The notes below the pieces were generated by a model. The model did not search any database, was not told the DNA's origin, and worked only from the letters and a program-made list of their open reading frames with translations. The translations under genes and the position numbers were made by a program. Shown piece by piece: positions 7,017-14,761 of a DNA stretch of 21,545 bases. The stretch's first letter is position 1; every line of letters starts with the position of its first letter. This stretch comes from Arsenophonus melophagi. Lineage in GTDB: Bacteria; Pseudomonadota; Gammaproteobacteria; Enterobacterales; Enterobacteriaceae. Location of the stretch: the NCBI GenBank assembly GCA_032378655.1, contig JAVYJS010000017.1:1-21545 (forward strand). The letters run 5' to 3'.

Positions 7017-7409
7017 ACGATATATTAACAGGAATCTTTAATTCAAAGAATTTCATAAATGCTGCATTCTTAGATCTTCCTTATTTAATTCAAAATTTAA
7101 TTAAAAATTACAGCTCTAATTATTATCAACATTATAACTCTTATTATTAAGAGCATTATATATCGAATATTTTAAAATGGCATCATTAATATTAAATTGC
7201 CATTTTATTATTACTTTAAGTTGAGTATTTCTCTATCAATTGTATTTTATTTTTTTAATTTTTCCCTATGTAATGTTCATAAACTTAATGGAATGAACAT
7301 ATATATGTATGCTTACTATTTTTAGTCAGCGTTAAACTTTAGTAGCATAAAATACTAAAAATAATTACTATCGAAACAATCCATAGTAAGTAGATTTATG
7401 ACATGAAAC

Positions 7410-7430
7410 AAGTAAATTTTGTATTTACTT
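7410..7430 (-). terminator. 8-bp hairpin immediately downstream of rplQ
   Basis: AAGTAAAT (7410-7417) pairs with ATTTACTT (7423-7430) around TTTGT, 17 nt beyond the rplQ stop. The minus-strand flank is GTTTCATG, a poor U tract, so it may stabilise the 3' end or attenuate rather than fully terminate the alpha operon. Confidence 0.4.
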
Positions 7431-7447
7431 AATGATTTATTCTTCAG

Positions 7448-7834
7448 CTATTTTAACTTTTTTACATCAGACTTAGTAGAGCGATCAACAAATGCAATAT
7501 AAGCCATCGGTGCATTATCACCGACACGAAAGCCGTGCTTCATTATACGAGTATAACCACCTGTACGACTTGCGAAACGAACTCCAAGTTCATTAAACAA
7601 TTTTGCCACAATCTCATTATTACGAAGTCTTGAAAATACCAGACGACGATTAGCTACACTATCGGTCTTTGCAAGCGTAATCAGTGGCTCTACTATACGA
7701 CGCAACTCCTTTGCCTTCGGCAAAGTGGTCTTGATAACCTCATGACTAACTAAAGAGGTAGTCATATTACGAAACATAGCTCGACGATGGCTACTATTGC
7801 GGTTTAATTGCCGACCACTCTTACGGTGACGCAT
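7448..7834 (-). CDS. rplQ: Large-subunit ribosomal protein bL17
   Basis: bL17 sits near the peptide exit on the 50S subunit. The 128 residues (E. coli 127) begin MRHRKSGRQLNRNSSHRRAM and keep KTTLPKAKELRR, LITLAKTDSVANRR and GGYTRI almost unchanged. Only the tail differs: KSDVKKLK replaces the Ala/Glu-rich E. coli end, as expected for a freely drifting terminus. It is the last gene of the alpha operon, 33 nt after rpoA. AAGGA lies about 8 nt before its ATG, so it has its own ribosome site. Confidence 0.98.
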   Translation of the reverse strand: MRHRKSGRQLNRNSSHRRAMFRNMTTSLVSHEVIKTTLPKAKELRRIVEPLITLAKTDSVANRRLVFSRLRNNEIVAKLFNELGVRFASRTGGYTRIMKHGFRVGDNAPMAYIAFVDRSTKSDVKKLK

Positions 7835-7867
7835 GATCTGATCCTTATCAATATTTAACCTATAATT

Positions 7868-8857
7868 TTATTCATCAGTAATACTTTCTGGAGGCCAATT
7901 TTCTAGGCGCATGCCTAGTGATAATCCTCTTGATGCCAAAACATCCTTAATTTCAGTAAGTGATTTTTTACCAAGATTAGGGGTTTTAAGTAATTCAACT
8001 TCAGTGCGCTGCACTAAATCACCGATGTAATGGATAGCTTCTGCTTTTAAGCAATTAGCAGAACGGACAGTTAATTCAAGATCGTCAACTGCACGTAGTA
8101 GAATTGGATCAAACTCTGGTTTTTCATCTTTAAACTCAACCTTAGTGACATCACGTAGATCCACGAAAGCTTCAAGCTGTTCAGCTAAAATAGTCGCTGC
8201 TCGACGAATTGCTTCTTCTGGATCTATTGTGCCATTTGTTTCCATTTCAATAAATAGTTTATCCAAATCAGTGCGTTGCTCAACACGAGTTGCCTCAACA
8301 TTATAGGCAATACGTTCAACGGGACTGTAACATGCATCAATTAATAAACGACCAATTGGGCGACTATCGTCTTCATTTAGAAGACGAGCAGAAGCTGGTA
8401 CATATCCTCGACCACGATGCACTTTTATACGCATATTCATGCTAGCGTTTGCATCAGTGATATGGCAAATAACATGTTGCGGCTTGACGATTTCAATATC
8501 ATCATTATGGGTAATATCAGCGGCAATTACAGGACCAATACCTGACTTATTCAAAGTTAGAATAACTTCATCTTTACCATGAATTTTTATCGCCAACCCT
8601 TTCAGGTTAAGCAGAATCTCCAAGATATCTTCCTGAACACCCTCTTTAGTACTATACTCATGTAGTACACCATCAATTTCAACCTCTGTCACAGCACAAC
8701 CAGGCATAGATGAAAGCAAAATACGACGTAAAGCATTACCAAGAGTATGCCCAAAGCCGCGCTCCAAAGGTTCCAGGGTTACCTTGGCGTGTGTTGAACT
8801 AATTTGTTCGATATCAACTAAGCGAGGCTTAAGAAACTCTATCACAGAATCTTGCAT
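7868..8857 (-). CDS. rpoA: RNA polymerase alpha subunit
   Basis: Alpha dimerises to seed RNA polymerase assembly, and its C-terminal domain binds UP elements and activators. The length is 329, identical to E. coli. The N-terminal domain (about 1-235) keeps EPLERGFGHTLGNALRRILLSS and the later RPIGRLLIDACYSPVERI. The C-terminal domain (about 249-329) keeps VRSANCLKAEAIHYIGDL, which contains Arg265, Asn268, Cys269 and Lys271, and TPNLGKKSLTEIK. UP-element and activator contact is therefore probably retained despite genome reduction. It lies between rpsD (26 nt) and rplQ (33 nt) in the alpha operon. Confidence 0.99.
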   Translation of the reverse strand: MQDSVIEFLKPRLVDIEQISSTHAKVTLEPLERGFGHTLGNALRRILLSSMPGCAVTEVEIDGVLHEYSTKEGVQEDILEILLNLKGLAIKIHGKDEVILTLNKSGIGPVIAADITHNDDIEIVKPQHVICHITDANASMNMRIKVHRGRGYVPASARLLNEDDSRPIGRLLIDACYSPVERIAYNVEATRVEQRTDLDKLFIEMETNGTIDPEEAIRRAATILAEQLEAFVDLRDVTKVEFKDEKPEFDPILLRAVDDLELTVRSANCLKAEAIHYIGDLVQRTEVELLKTPNLGKKSLTEIKDVLASRGLSLGMRLENWPPESITDE

Positions 8858-8882
8858 TGTATCCTCTCTTTGAGACTAAGCT

Positions 8883-9503
8883 TTACTTAGAGTAAAGCTC
8901 GACAATCAGGTGTTCGTTAATGTCAGAAGATAGATCAGAACGTTCAGGAATATGTTTGAACACACCTTCCATCTTAATAACATCAACTTCTAGCCAACTT
9001 GGTTTCTCACGCTGTTCAGCAAGCTCTAAAGCAGCTTTAATACGAGACTGTTTTCTTGCTTTTGTGCGAACACTTATAACTTCTTTCGGGGAAACCTGAT
9101 AAGAAGCAATATTAACAACATGACCATTGACCATGATAGCTTTATGACTAACTATCTGACGGGCTTCTGCACGCGTTGCGCCAAATCCCATACGATAAAC
9201 AGTATTATCTAATCGGCATTCGAGCAAATTTAATAGATTTTCGCCTGTATTCCCTTTAAGCCGTGTTGCTTCTTTATAATAGTTACGGAATTGGCGTTCT
9301 AGAACACCATAAATGCGACGAACTTTTTGTTTCTCACGAAACTGAACACCATAATCAGATAGACGTGATTTTCTAGAGCCATGCTGCCCTGGTGCCTGTT
9401 CTAATTTACACTTTGTGTCAATTGCATGAACGCCAGACTTAAGAAAAAGATCTGTACCCTCTCGCCGACTCAGCTTGAGTTTTGGACCTAAATATCTAGC
9501 CAT
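8883..9503 (-). CDS. rpsD: Small-subunit ribosomal protein uS4
   Basis: uS4 is a primary 16S rRNA binder that nucleates 30S assembly at the five-way junction. In E. coli it represses its own operon by binding the alpha leader. The 206 residues equal E. coli. The N-terminal MARYLGPKLKLSRREGTDLFLKSG and the S4 RNA-binding domain (GFGATRAEARQIVSHKAIMVNG, about 106-127) are intact, as is the end INEHLIVELYSK. The region around KHIPERSD shows mild change. A structured leader is still present ahead of rpsM, so feedback by S4 is plausible but not demonstrated. Confidence 0.99.
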   Translation of the reverse strand: MARYLGPKLKLSRREGTDLFLKSGVHAIDTKCKLEQAPGQHGSRKSRLSDYGVQFREKQKVRRIYGVLERQFRNYYKEATRLKGNTGENLLNLLECRLDNTVYRMGFGATRAEARQIVSHKAIMVNGHVVNIASYQVSPKEVISVRTKARKQSRIKAALELAEQREKPSWLEVDVIKMEGVFKHIPERSDLSSDINEHLIVELYSK

Positions 9504-9536
9504 TATGTTTCTCCAACAATCCTAAATACAACATAA

Positions 9537-9926
9537 TTAAACACGACGTTTTTTTGGTGGACGACATCCATTATGAGGAATTGGAGTTACATCCGTAATG
9601 TTAGTGATACGGAAACCTACTGCATTTAATGCACGGATAGTCGACTCACGGCCAGGACCAGGGCCTTTCAGCATAATCTCTAAGTTTTTAATCCCATACT
9701 CTTTTACTGTATCAGCACAACGTTCTACTGCAACTTGAGCAGCAAATGGAGTCGACTTACGAGAACCGCGAAAACCAGAACCACCTGCAGTTGCCCAACC
9801 TAATACATTGCCTTGACGATCAGTAATAGTAACAATTGTATTGTTAAAGGAAGCATGGATATGGGCTACACCATCTGCAATTTGTTTTCTGACACGCTTA
9901 CGTGCATGAATAGGCGATTTTGTCAT
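9537..9926 (-). CDS. rpsK: Small-subunit ribosomal protein uS11
   Basis: uS11 lies on the 30S platform beside the E-site mRNA path. Its 129 residues match E. coli in length. Conserved blocks are HIHASFNNTIVTITD (22-36), GFRGSRKSTPFAAQ, KGPGPGRES and the basic end NGCRPPKKRRV. The Asn119-Gly120 pair, at which the E. coli protein forms isoaspartate, is kept. It lies 32 nt downstream of rpsM and 33 nt before rpsD in the alpha operon. Confidence 0.99.
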   Translation of the reverse strand: MTKSPIHARKRVRKQIADGVAHIHASFNNTIVTITDRQGNVLGWATAGGSGFRGSRKSTPFAAQVAVERCADTVKEYGIKNLEIMLKGPGPGRESTIRALNAVGFRITNITDVTPIPHNGCRPPKKRRV

Positions 9927-9958
9927 TATTTCATATACCCTATTAATATAAACTCTGC

Positions 9959-10318
9959 TTATTTCTTGATCGGCTTACGTGGACCCTTGCGAGTACGTGC
10001 ATTAGTCTTCGTTCGCTGCCCGCGCACAGGAAGAGTACGGCGGTGACGTAATCCACGATAGCAACCAAGATCTATCAGGCGCTTGATGCTGAGAGTAACC
10101 TCGCGACGCAAATCACCTTCAACAATGTATTTAGCAACCGCATCACGTAATTTATCAATTTCCTCTTCAGACAGATCACTTATTTTAACATGTTCAGAAA
10201 TTCCACTCGCTGCACAGATTGACTTTGCGCGAGTTCTACCAATACCATAAATTGATATTAATGCAATTATTGTATGTTTATGATCAGAAATATTAATGCC
10301 TGCTATGCGAACCACCAT
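9959..10318 (-). CDS. rpsM: Small-subunit ribosomal protein uS13
   Basis: uS13 is in the 30S head, contacts the P-site tRNA through its tail and forms an intersubunit bridge with uL5. The 119 residues exceed E. coli by one, the extra residue being in the opening MVVRIAG. The N-terminal helix-two-turn-helix domain (about 1-60) and the basic tail GLRHRRTLPVRGQRTKTNARTRKGPRKPIKK (90-119) are clear, with the tail nearly invariant. It is first in the alpha operon. AGGAGTGC lies just ahead of the ATG, preceded by three leader hairpins. Confidence 0.99.
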   Translation of the reverse strand: MVVRIAGINISDHKHTIIALISIYGIGRTRAKSICAASGISEHVKISDLSEEEIDKLRDAVAKYIVEGDLRREVTLSIKRLIDLGCYRGLRHRRTLPVRGQRTKTNARTRKGPRKPIKK

Positions 10319-10415
10319 GCACTCCTAAAGGCACATAAAGCATAATTTATGCTAAAACCTATTGAGTATACTTAAATAGGTATACTCAGTTATTTTTATA
10401 TAAAGTCTCACTGTT

Positions 10416-10444
10416 AATCTAGCCGGATAGATATATTTTTTCAA
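10416..10444 (-). promoter_or_regulatory. Candidate alpha-operon promoter
   Basis: On the minus strand TTGAAA (10439-10444, 5 of 6) lies 17 nt from TAGATT (10416-10421, 4 of 6). The -35 overlaps the loop and stem of the hairpin behind rpmJ. The predicted start is about 90 nt before rpsM, giving a leader that covers two hairpins. Placement matches the E. coli alpha promoter region, but I have not aligned them. Confidence 0.45.
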
Positions 10445-10454
10445 GAAAAAATAT
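10433..10454 (-). terminator. 9-bp hairpin after rpmJ, spc-operon attenuator
   Basis: ATATTTTTT (10433-10441) pairs with AAAAAATAT (10446-10454) around CAAG, 5 nt past the rpmJ stop. On the minus strand the first arm reads ATATTTTTT. The stem is all A-T and no U tract follows, so read-through into the alpha operon is likely. Confidence 0.5.
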
Positions 10455-10459
10455 TTTTA

Positions 10460-10576
10460 TTAACCTTGACGTTGTTTATGTCGTGGTTCAACAGTGCAAA
10501 TCACACGAACATTGCCGTTACGTTTAATAATTTTACAGTTACGGCATAATTTCTTTACTGAAGAACGAACTTTCAT
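10460..10576 (-). CDS. rpmJ: Large-subunit ribosomal protein bL36
   Basis: bL36 is the smallest 50S protein and binds 23S rRNA below the L7/L12 stalk. Reading the minus strand gives 38 codons starting MKVRSSVKKLCRNCKIIKRN and ending EPRHKQRQG, the E. coli length with few changes. The zinc ligands Cys11, Cys14, Cys27 and His33 are all present, so this is the zinc-binding form. It is the last gene of the spc operon, 46 nt after secY. AGGA is about 12 nt from the ATG, a long spacing. The gene is easily missed because of its size. Confidence 0.97.
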   Translation of the reverse strand: MKVRSSVKKLCRNCKIIKRNGNVRVICTVEPRHKQRQG

Positions 10577-10622
10577 TTTTATTACTTTTCCTAATATTTA
10601 CAGAAATGAATGTAAAAAATAA

Positions 10623-11945
10623 TTATTTACCTTTAAGATTTGCTTTTTTTAAAGCTGACTCATATTGACTCGATAGCATAAGAGTTTGTACTTGAGCCAT
10701 AAAGTCCATAATAACTACAACGACAATGAGAAGTGAAGTTCCGCTAAAATAGAATGGAACTTTTATTGCTCCACGCATTATCTCAGGAATTAAGGAGATA
10801 AAAGTAATATAAAATGCCCCTACTAATGTCAGGCGTGTAATTACTTTATCAATATACTTTGCTGTTTGCTCTCCAGGGCGAATTCCTGGTATAAATGCGC
10901 CAGACTTCTTTAGATTATCTGCTGTTTCTCTTGGATTAAAAACTAATGCCGTATAAAAGAAACAAAAGAAGATAATTGTAGATGCATAAAGTAAAACATA
11001 AAGCGGCTGCCCTGGCTGAAAATACATTGAAATAGTTTTGAGCCATCCCCAACCTGTTCCACCACCAAACCAGGAAGCTATTGTACCTGGAAACAATATA
11101 ATACTGGAAGCAAAAATTGTAGGAATAACACCTGCCATATTTACTTTTAATGGTAAATGTGTGCTTTGTGCAGCATAAATACGACGACCTTGTTGACGTT
11201 TTGCATAGTGCACAACTATGCGGCGTTGACCGCGCTCCATAAAAATCACAAAATAAATCACAGCAAATACTAAAACTAAAATTACCAATAGTAGGAAATG
11301 TAAATCGCCTTGCCGAGCTTGTTCAATAGTATAGCCAACAGCTGGCATTAGACCTGAAACGATACCACCGAATATAACAATGGATATACCGTTTCCAATT
11401 CCTTTTTCAGTAATTTGTTCACCTAACCACATTAAAAACATTGTTCCTGTCACTAAACTAATAATAGCTGTTAAATAAAACATAAAACCAGGATTGATTA
11501 CGAGCCCTTGAATTCCAAGCATATTAGGTAAACCTATTGCAATTCCAATGGACTGGAATACTCCTAGAACAAAAGTACCATAACGTGTATACTGATTAAT
11601 TTTACGGCGACCAGATTCTCCTTCCTTCTTAATTTCTGCTAACCGTGGATTAATGACTGTCAGTAATTGGATAATAATCGATGCCGAAATATATGGCATA
11701 ATTCCCAGAGCAAAGATAGAAGCACGACTAAACGCGCCACCAGAAAACATATTAAACATTTCAATAATTGTGCCTCTTTGCTGCTCAATCAATGTTGCAA
11801 GCACAGTGGCATCTATTCCAGGAATAGGAATAAAAGAACCGATACGGAAAACAATCAACGCGCCAATAACAAAAAAAAACCTGCGTTTAAGTTCACCTAT
11901 GCTACTTTGAGAACTTTGAAAATTTAAACTTGATTGCTTTACCAT
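10623..11945 (-). CDS. secY: Protein translocase channel subunit SecY
   Basis: SecY is the ten-helix pore of the SecYEG translocon in the inner membrane. Length is 440 against 443. The cytosolic start and first helix (ELKRRFFFVIGALIVFRIGSF), the plug-region segment IIEMFNMFSGGAFSRASIFALGIMPYISASI, the cytosolic loop MERGQRRIVVHYAKRQQGRR and the C-terminal GIRPGEQTAKYIDKV and SQYESALKKANLKG are well conserved. Only the last residues differ (GK for GYGR). Membrane helices are visible as hydrophobic blocks throughout. It follows rplO by 17 nt in the spc operon. Retention implies that Sec export still operates. Confidence 0.99.
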   Translation of the reverse strand: MVKQSSLNFQSSQSSIGELKRRFFFVIGALIVFRIGSFIPIPGIDATVLATLIEQQRGTIIEMFNMFSGGAFSRASIFALGIMPYISASIIIQLLTVINPRLAEIKKEGESGRRKINQYTRYGTFVLGVFQSIGIAIGLPNMLGIQGLVINPGFMFYLTAIISLVTGTMFLMWLGEQITEKGIGNGISIVIFGGIVSGLMPAVGYTIEQARQGDLHFLLLVILVLVFAVIYFVIFMERGQRRIVVHYAKRQQGRRIYAAQSTHLPLKVNMAGVIPTIFASSIILFPGTIASWFGGGTGWGWLKTISMYFQPGQPLYVLLYASTIIFFCFFYTALVFNPRETADNLKKSGAFIPGIRPGEQTAKYIDKVITRLTLVGAFYITFISLIPEIMRGAIKVPFYFSGTSLLIVVVVIMDFMAQVQTLMLSSQYESALKKANLKGK

Positions 11946-11962
11946 CTATAACTGATTCCTCA

Positions 11963-12394
11963 TTACTCGATTTTACCGCCAGCACCTTCAATTATAGCCC
12001 GTGCGCCTTTTGTTACACGAAGACCACGTACAGTAATTGGGCGATTAACTTCGCCAGAAAGAATAACTTTTACATATTTTATTTGAATTCCAACTATGTT
12101 GGAATCTTTTAACGTATTCAGATCCACAACGTTGCCTGCAATTTTAGACAAATCTGATAAACGTACTTCGGTAGTAATCATTGCTTTACGTGAAGTAAAG
12201 CCAAATTTTGGCAAACGACGATATAAAGGCATTTGACCGCCTTCAAAACCACGGCGTACACTATCACCAGAACGAGATTTCTGCCCTTTGTGGCCACGTC
12301 CACAGGTTTTTCCTAAACCTGAGCCAACACCACGCCCTACACGTTTAGGAGTATGTTTACTGCGTTTCGCTGGAGATAGAGTATTTAAGCGCAT
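11963..12394 (-). CDS. rplO: Large-subunit ribosomal protein uL15
   Basis: uL15 is a late-binding 50S assembly protein reaching into 23S rRNA with a long N-terminal extension. The 143 residues (E. coli 144) begin MRLNTLSPAKRSKHTPKRVG and keep the glycine/arginine-rich stretch GRGVGSGLGKTCGRGHKGQK (about 20-40) and GFEGGQMPLYRRLPKFGF. The C-terminal globular part VTKGARAIIEGAGGKIE is normal. It starts 3 nt after the rpmD stop and should be coupled to it. Confidence 0.98.
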   Translation of the reverse strand: MRLNTLSPAKRSKHTPKRVGRGVGSGLGKTCGRGHKGQKSRSGDSVRRGFEGGQMPLYRRLPKFGFTSRKAMITTEVRLSDLSKIAGNVVDLNTLKDSNIVGIQIKYVKVILSGEVNRPITVRGLRVTKGARAIIEGAGGKIE

Positions 12395-12397
12395 CTG

Positions 12398-12577
12398 TTA
12401 ATCCTCAACTTTAACCATATAGGACAGCACATTGATCATACCTCGGATTGCTAGTGTGTCTTCACGTGTTACAGAATGACCGATATAACGCAGACCTAAA
12501 CCAACCAATGTTGCCTTATGTTTTGGTAAACGACTAATAGAGCTGCGAACTTGTGTAATTTTAATAGTTTTAGCCAT
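12398..12577 (-). CDS. rpmD: Large-subunit ribosomal protein uL30
   Basis: uL30 is a small 50S protein. The minus strand encodes 59 residues, the E. coli length: MAKTIKITQVRSSISRLPKH at the start, then KATLVGLGLRYIGHSVTRED, and an end SYMVKVED. The short form typical of bacteria is complete, with the Gln-Val-Arg-Ser and LGLR motifs. It lies 3 nt after rpsE and 3 nt before rplO, a tightly packed segment of the spc operon that implies translational coupling. The assignment rests on full-length similarity and exact position. Confidence 0.97.
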   Translation of the reverse strand: MAKTIKITQVRSSISRLPKHKATLVGLGLRYIGHSVTREDTLAIRGMINVLSYMVKVED

Positions 12578-12580
12578 GGC

Positions 12581-13084
12581 TTATGACCCTAGAATTTCTT
12601 TAATAGACTTACCACGCTTAGCTGAGATCATTTCTGGTGATTTCATACAGTCTAAAGCGTTCAATGTTGCACGTACAACATTAATTGGGTTCGTAGAACC
12701 GTAAGTTTTAGCTAGCACATTATGAACACCTGCCACTTCTAATACAGCGCGCATTGCACCGCCTGCAATAATACCAGTGCCTTCATTAGCAGGTTTCATA
12801 AATACACGAGAACCTGTGTGAGTACCTTTTATAGAATGATACAAAGTACCATTATCAAGAACAACGTTTTTCATATTGCGCCGAGCTTTTTCCATAGCTT
12901 TCTGAATTGCTACTGGAACTTCTCGAGCTTTGCCATAACCAAACCCAACACGACCGTTACCATCACCAACAACAGTTAGCGCAGTAAAACTAAAAATACG
13001 ACCACCTTTAACAGTTTTAGCTACACGATTCACTGTGATCAACTTTTCCTGCAGTTCTCCAGCCTGTTTTTCAATACGAGCCAC
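12581..13084 (-). CDS. rpsE: Small-subunit ribosomal protein uS5
   Basis: uS5 lines the mRNA entry channel with uS3 and uS4 and influences decoding accuracy. The 167 residues equal E. coli. The N-terminal double-stranded-RNA-binding-like domain (about 10-75) contains NRVAKTVKGGRIFSFTAL and GDGNGRVGFGYGKAREVP. The C-terminal domain has GTGIIAGGAMRAVLEVAGVHNVLAK and GSTNPINVVRAT. The loop around VKGGR, where E. coli spectinomycin resistance changes map, looks unaltered. It lies 20 nt after rplR. Confidence 0.99.
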   Translation of the reverse strand: MARIEKQAGELQEKLITVNRVAKTVKGGRIFSFTALTVVGDGNGRVGFGYGKAREVPVAIQKAMEKARRNMKNVVLDNGTLYHSIKGTHTGSRVFMKPANEGTGIIAGGAMRAVLEVAGVHNVLAKTYGSTNPINVVRATLNALDCMKSPEMISAKRGKSIKEILGS

Positions 13085-13104
13085 TTTACATTCCTACCTT
13101 TCTT

Positions 13105-13458
13105 CTAAAACTGGAGGCCAGCTTCACGAGCAGCATCTGCTAGTGCCTGGACTCGGCCATGATATTGGAAACCAGAACGATCAAAAGAAACTTCTTTAAT
13201 GCCTTTTTCCAGAGCACGTTCAGCAATGAGTTTACCAACTATTGTTGCTGCTTCTTTGTTTCCCGTGTATTTGACTTGCTTATTGATAGCTTTTTCCGTA
13301 GTAGAAGCAGCTGCCAAAGATTCAGAGCCGTTGGGAGCAATAATCTGGGCATAAATATGACGAGAGGTACGGTGCACCACCAAGCGCGTTGCTCCCAATT
13401 CATGAAGTTTATGTCGTGCACGAGATGCTCTACGGATACGAGCTATTTTTTTATCCAT
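13105..13458 (-). CDS. rplR: Large-subunit ribosomal protein uL18
   Basis: uL18 binds 5S rRNA with uL5 and uL25 and anchors it in the central protuberance. The 117 residues equal E. coli. The start MDKKIARIRRASRARHKLHE is the basic arm. LVVHRTSRHIYAQIIAPNGSE and the end FDRSGFQYHGRVQALADAAREAGLQF are highly conserved. The middle (STTEKAINKQVKYTGNKEAA) has drifted most. It starts 9 nt after the rplF stop in the spc operon. Confidence 0.99.
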   Translation of the reverse strand: MDKKIARIRRASRARHKLHELGATRLVVHRTSRHIYAQIIAPNGSESLAAASTTEKAINKQVKYTGNKEAATIVGKLIAERALEKGIKEVSFDRSGFQYHGRVQALADAAREAGLQF

Positions 13459-13467
13459 ACTAGTACC

Positions 13468-14001
13468 TTACTTTTTCTTAGCTTCTTTAGTACGCACTAT
13501 TTCATCAGCGTAACGAATACCCTTACCTTTATAAGGTTCAGGTGGACGGTAAGCACGTAATTCTGCTGCAACTTGTCCAATTGCTTGTTTATCTGCGCCC
13601 TTTAGCATAATTTCAGTTAGTGAAGGACATTTAGCACTAATACCTATTGGCAGTGTATACTCAATCTGATGAGAGAAACCTAAAGACAAGCTTATGATAT
13701 TGCCATGAATAGCTGCACGGTAACCTACACCAACTAGATGCAGTTTCTTAGTAAAGCCTTCGGTAACACCAATAATCATTGCATGTAATAAAGAACGCGT
13801 TGTACCTGCTTGTGCCCATGCATCAGTAAAACCTTCTCTAGGTGAGAATGTTAATTTTGTATCAGTAAATTTGACTTTAACAGCTTTATGGATTGTACGA
13901 GTAAGCTCGCCATTTTTACCTTTAATCGTTATAACCTGACCGTCTAATTTAATTTCGACGTCAGAAGGAATAACGACAGCTGCTCTCGCAACACGAGACA
14001 T
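13468..14001 (-). CDS. rplF: Large-subunit ribosomal protein uL6
   Basis: uL6 sits beside the sarcin-ricin loop near the factor-binding site. I take the ATG at 14001, giving 177 residues from MSRVARAAVV, the E. coli length and start. A TTG 12 nt upstream is in frame, but it lies in the Shine-Dalgarno itself (GGAGGAA, 4 nt before the ATG). Two related domains are present, and the RNA-binding end GQVAAELRAYRPPEPYKGKGIRYADE is intact with the usual lysine-rich tail. One oddity is RPPEP where E. coli has RRPEP. The gene lies 16 nt after rpsH. Confidence 0.98.
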   Translation of the reverse strand: MSRVARAAVVIPSDVEIKLDGQVITIKGKNGELTRTIHKAVKVKFTDTKLTFSPREGFTDAWAQAGTTRSLLHAMIIGVTEGFTKKLHLVGVGYRAAIHGNIISLSLGFSHQIEYTLPIGISAKCPSLTEIMLKGADKQAIGQVAAELRAYRPPEPYKGKGIRYADEIVRTKEAKKK

Positions 14002-14017
14002 TATTTCCTCCAAAATT

Positions 14018-14410
14018 TTAAGCTACATAGCAAAGAATTTCGCCGCCTAAAGCTGCGTGGCGAGCTGCACGATCAGTCATTACACCTCTAGAAGTAGAAA
14101 TAATGGCAATACCTAAGCCTGCCATCACCTTTGGCAGCGCATCTTTGTTCTTATAGATCCGTAAACTTGGACGACTTACACGCTGAATGATTTCTACAAC
14201 AGCCTTACCTTGGAAATATTTTAATGTAATTTCTAATGTTGGTTTGATTTCACCTTTAATTTTATAATCTTTGATATAACCTTCTTCCTTAAGAACTATA
14301 GCAATAGATACTTTTACTCTAGAGGACGGCATATTGACCACAGTTTTATTCGCGACCTGACCATTGCGAATGCGAGTCAACATATCCGCTATTGGATCTT
14401 GCATGCTCAT
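14018..14410 (-). CDS. rpsH: Small-subunit ribosomal protein uS8
   Basis: uS8 is a primary binder of 16S rRNA helix 21. In E. coli it also represses the spc operon by binding near the rplE start. The 130 residues equal E. coli. The start MSMQDPIADMLTRIRNGQ and the RNA-binding block RVSRPSLRIYKNKDALPKVMAGLGIAIISTSRGVMTDRAAR are intact, followed by LGGEILCYVA. The conserved STS-GVMTDR segment that contacts RNA is unchanged. It lies between rpsN (33 nt) and rplF (16 nt). Confidence 0.99.
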   Translation of the reverse strand: MSMQDPIADMLTRIRNGQVANKTVVNMPSSRVKVSIAIVLKEEGYIKDYKIKGEIKPTLEITLKYFQGKAVVEIIQRVSRPSLRIYKNKDALPKVMAGLGIAIISTSRGVMTDRAARHAALGGEILCYVA

Positions 14411-14443
14411 ATATCTTGACTCCAGTGATTTAATAAATAGCAG

Positions 14444-14749
14444 CTACCAGCTGGACTTTTTCAGTCCAGGAATTTCACCGCGCATAGCAGATTCACGGAC
14501 TTTAAGACGGCTTAATCCAAATTTCCGCAAAAATCCATGAGGGCGTCCAGTTTGTCGACAACGATTACGTAGACGAGACGGACTAGAATCACGCGGCAGC
14601 ATTTGAAGTTTAAGAATAGCATTCCAACGTTCTTCAACTGAAGAATTTATATCAGAAATAATGCTTTTTAATTCTTTACGTTTTGTAAAGAATTTTGCAA
14701 TTAATTTTGTACGTTTAAGATCACTTGCTTTCATTGATTGTTTAGCCAT
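14444..14749 (-). CDS. rpsN: Small-subunit ribosomal protein uS14, zinc-free type
   Basis: uS14 is in the 30S head near the A site. The 101 residues match the long, zinc-free E. coli form: the paired CxxC motifs of the short zinc type are absent. MAKQSMKASDLKRTKLIAKF opens the protein, LQMLPRDSSPSRLRNRCRQTGRPHGFLRKF is the conserved core (about 49-78), and MRGEIPGLKKSSW is the invariant end. It lies 12 nt downstream of rplE, in the usual spc order. Confidence 0.99.
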   Translation of the reverse strand: MAKQSMKASDLKRTKLIAKFFTKRKELKSIISDINSSVEERWNAILKLQMLPRDSSPSRLRNRCRQTGRPHGFLRKFGLSRLKVRESAMRGEIPGLKKSSW

Positions 14750-14761
14750 GAATATCCTGCC

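Larger units (their letters stand above)
6980..7447. other. Convergent trkA-rplQ spacer without a gene, hairpin-rich
   Basis: E. coli has mscL, zntR and yhdN here; none is recognisable. The sequence is strongly A+T-rich. Perfect stems: 6988-7016 (12 bp), 7173-7182/7198-7207 (10 bp), 7273-7280/7293-7300 (8 bp), 7338-7344/7353-7359 (7 bp), 7365-7371/7383-7389 (7 bp) and 7410-7417/7423-7430 (8 bp). Some must terminate the two converging operons. Their number and the lack of shared arms resemble the tsaC-def spacer. Confidence 0.7.
10319..10459 (-). promoter_or_regulatory. Alpha-operon leader with hairpins, possible S4 operator
   Basis: Between rpmJ and rpsM the minus strand holds, in order, a 9-bp hairpin with CAAG/CTTG loop (10433-10454), a 9-bp hairpin TGAGTATAC/GTATACTCA with an 8-nt loop (10363-10388) and an AGCATA/TATGCT stem (10339-10353) ending 15 nt before AGGAG. 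In E. coli the S4-binding pseudoknot occupies the same place. I cannot confirm a pseudoknot here, only that stable structure persists. Confidence 0.5.

Noticed and set aside
13159..13560. 133-residue plus-strand ORF over rplR and rplF
   Set aside because: It is antisense to conserved ribosomal genes, Phe/Ser/Cys-rich as complement-strand frames are, and has no start signal.
14001..14013. Upstream TTG start for rplF adding four residues
   Set aside because: The TTG lies inside the GGAGGAA ribosome-binding site, and the ATG at 14001 matches the family start.
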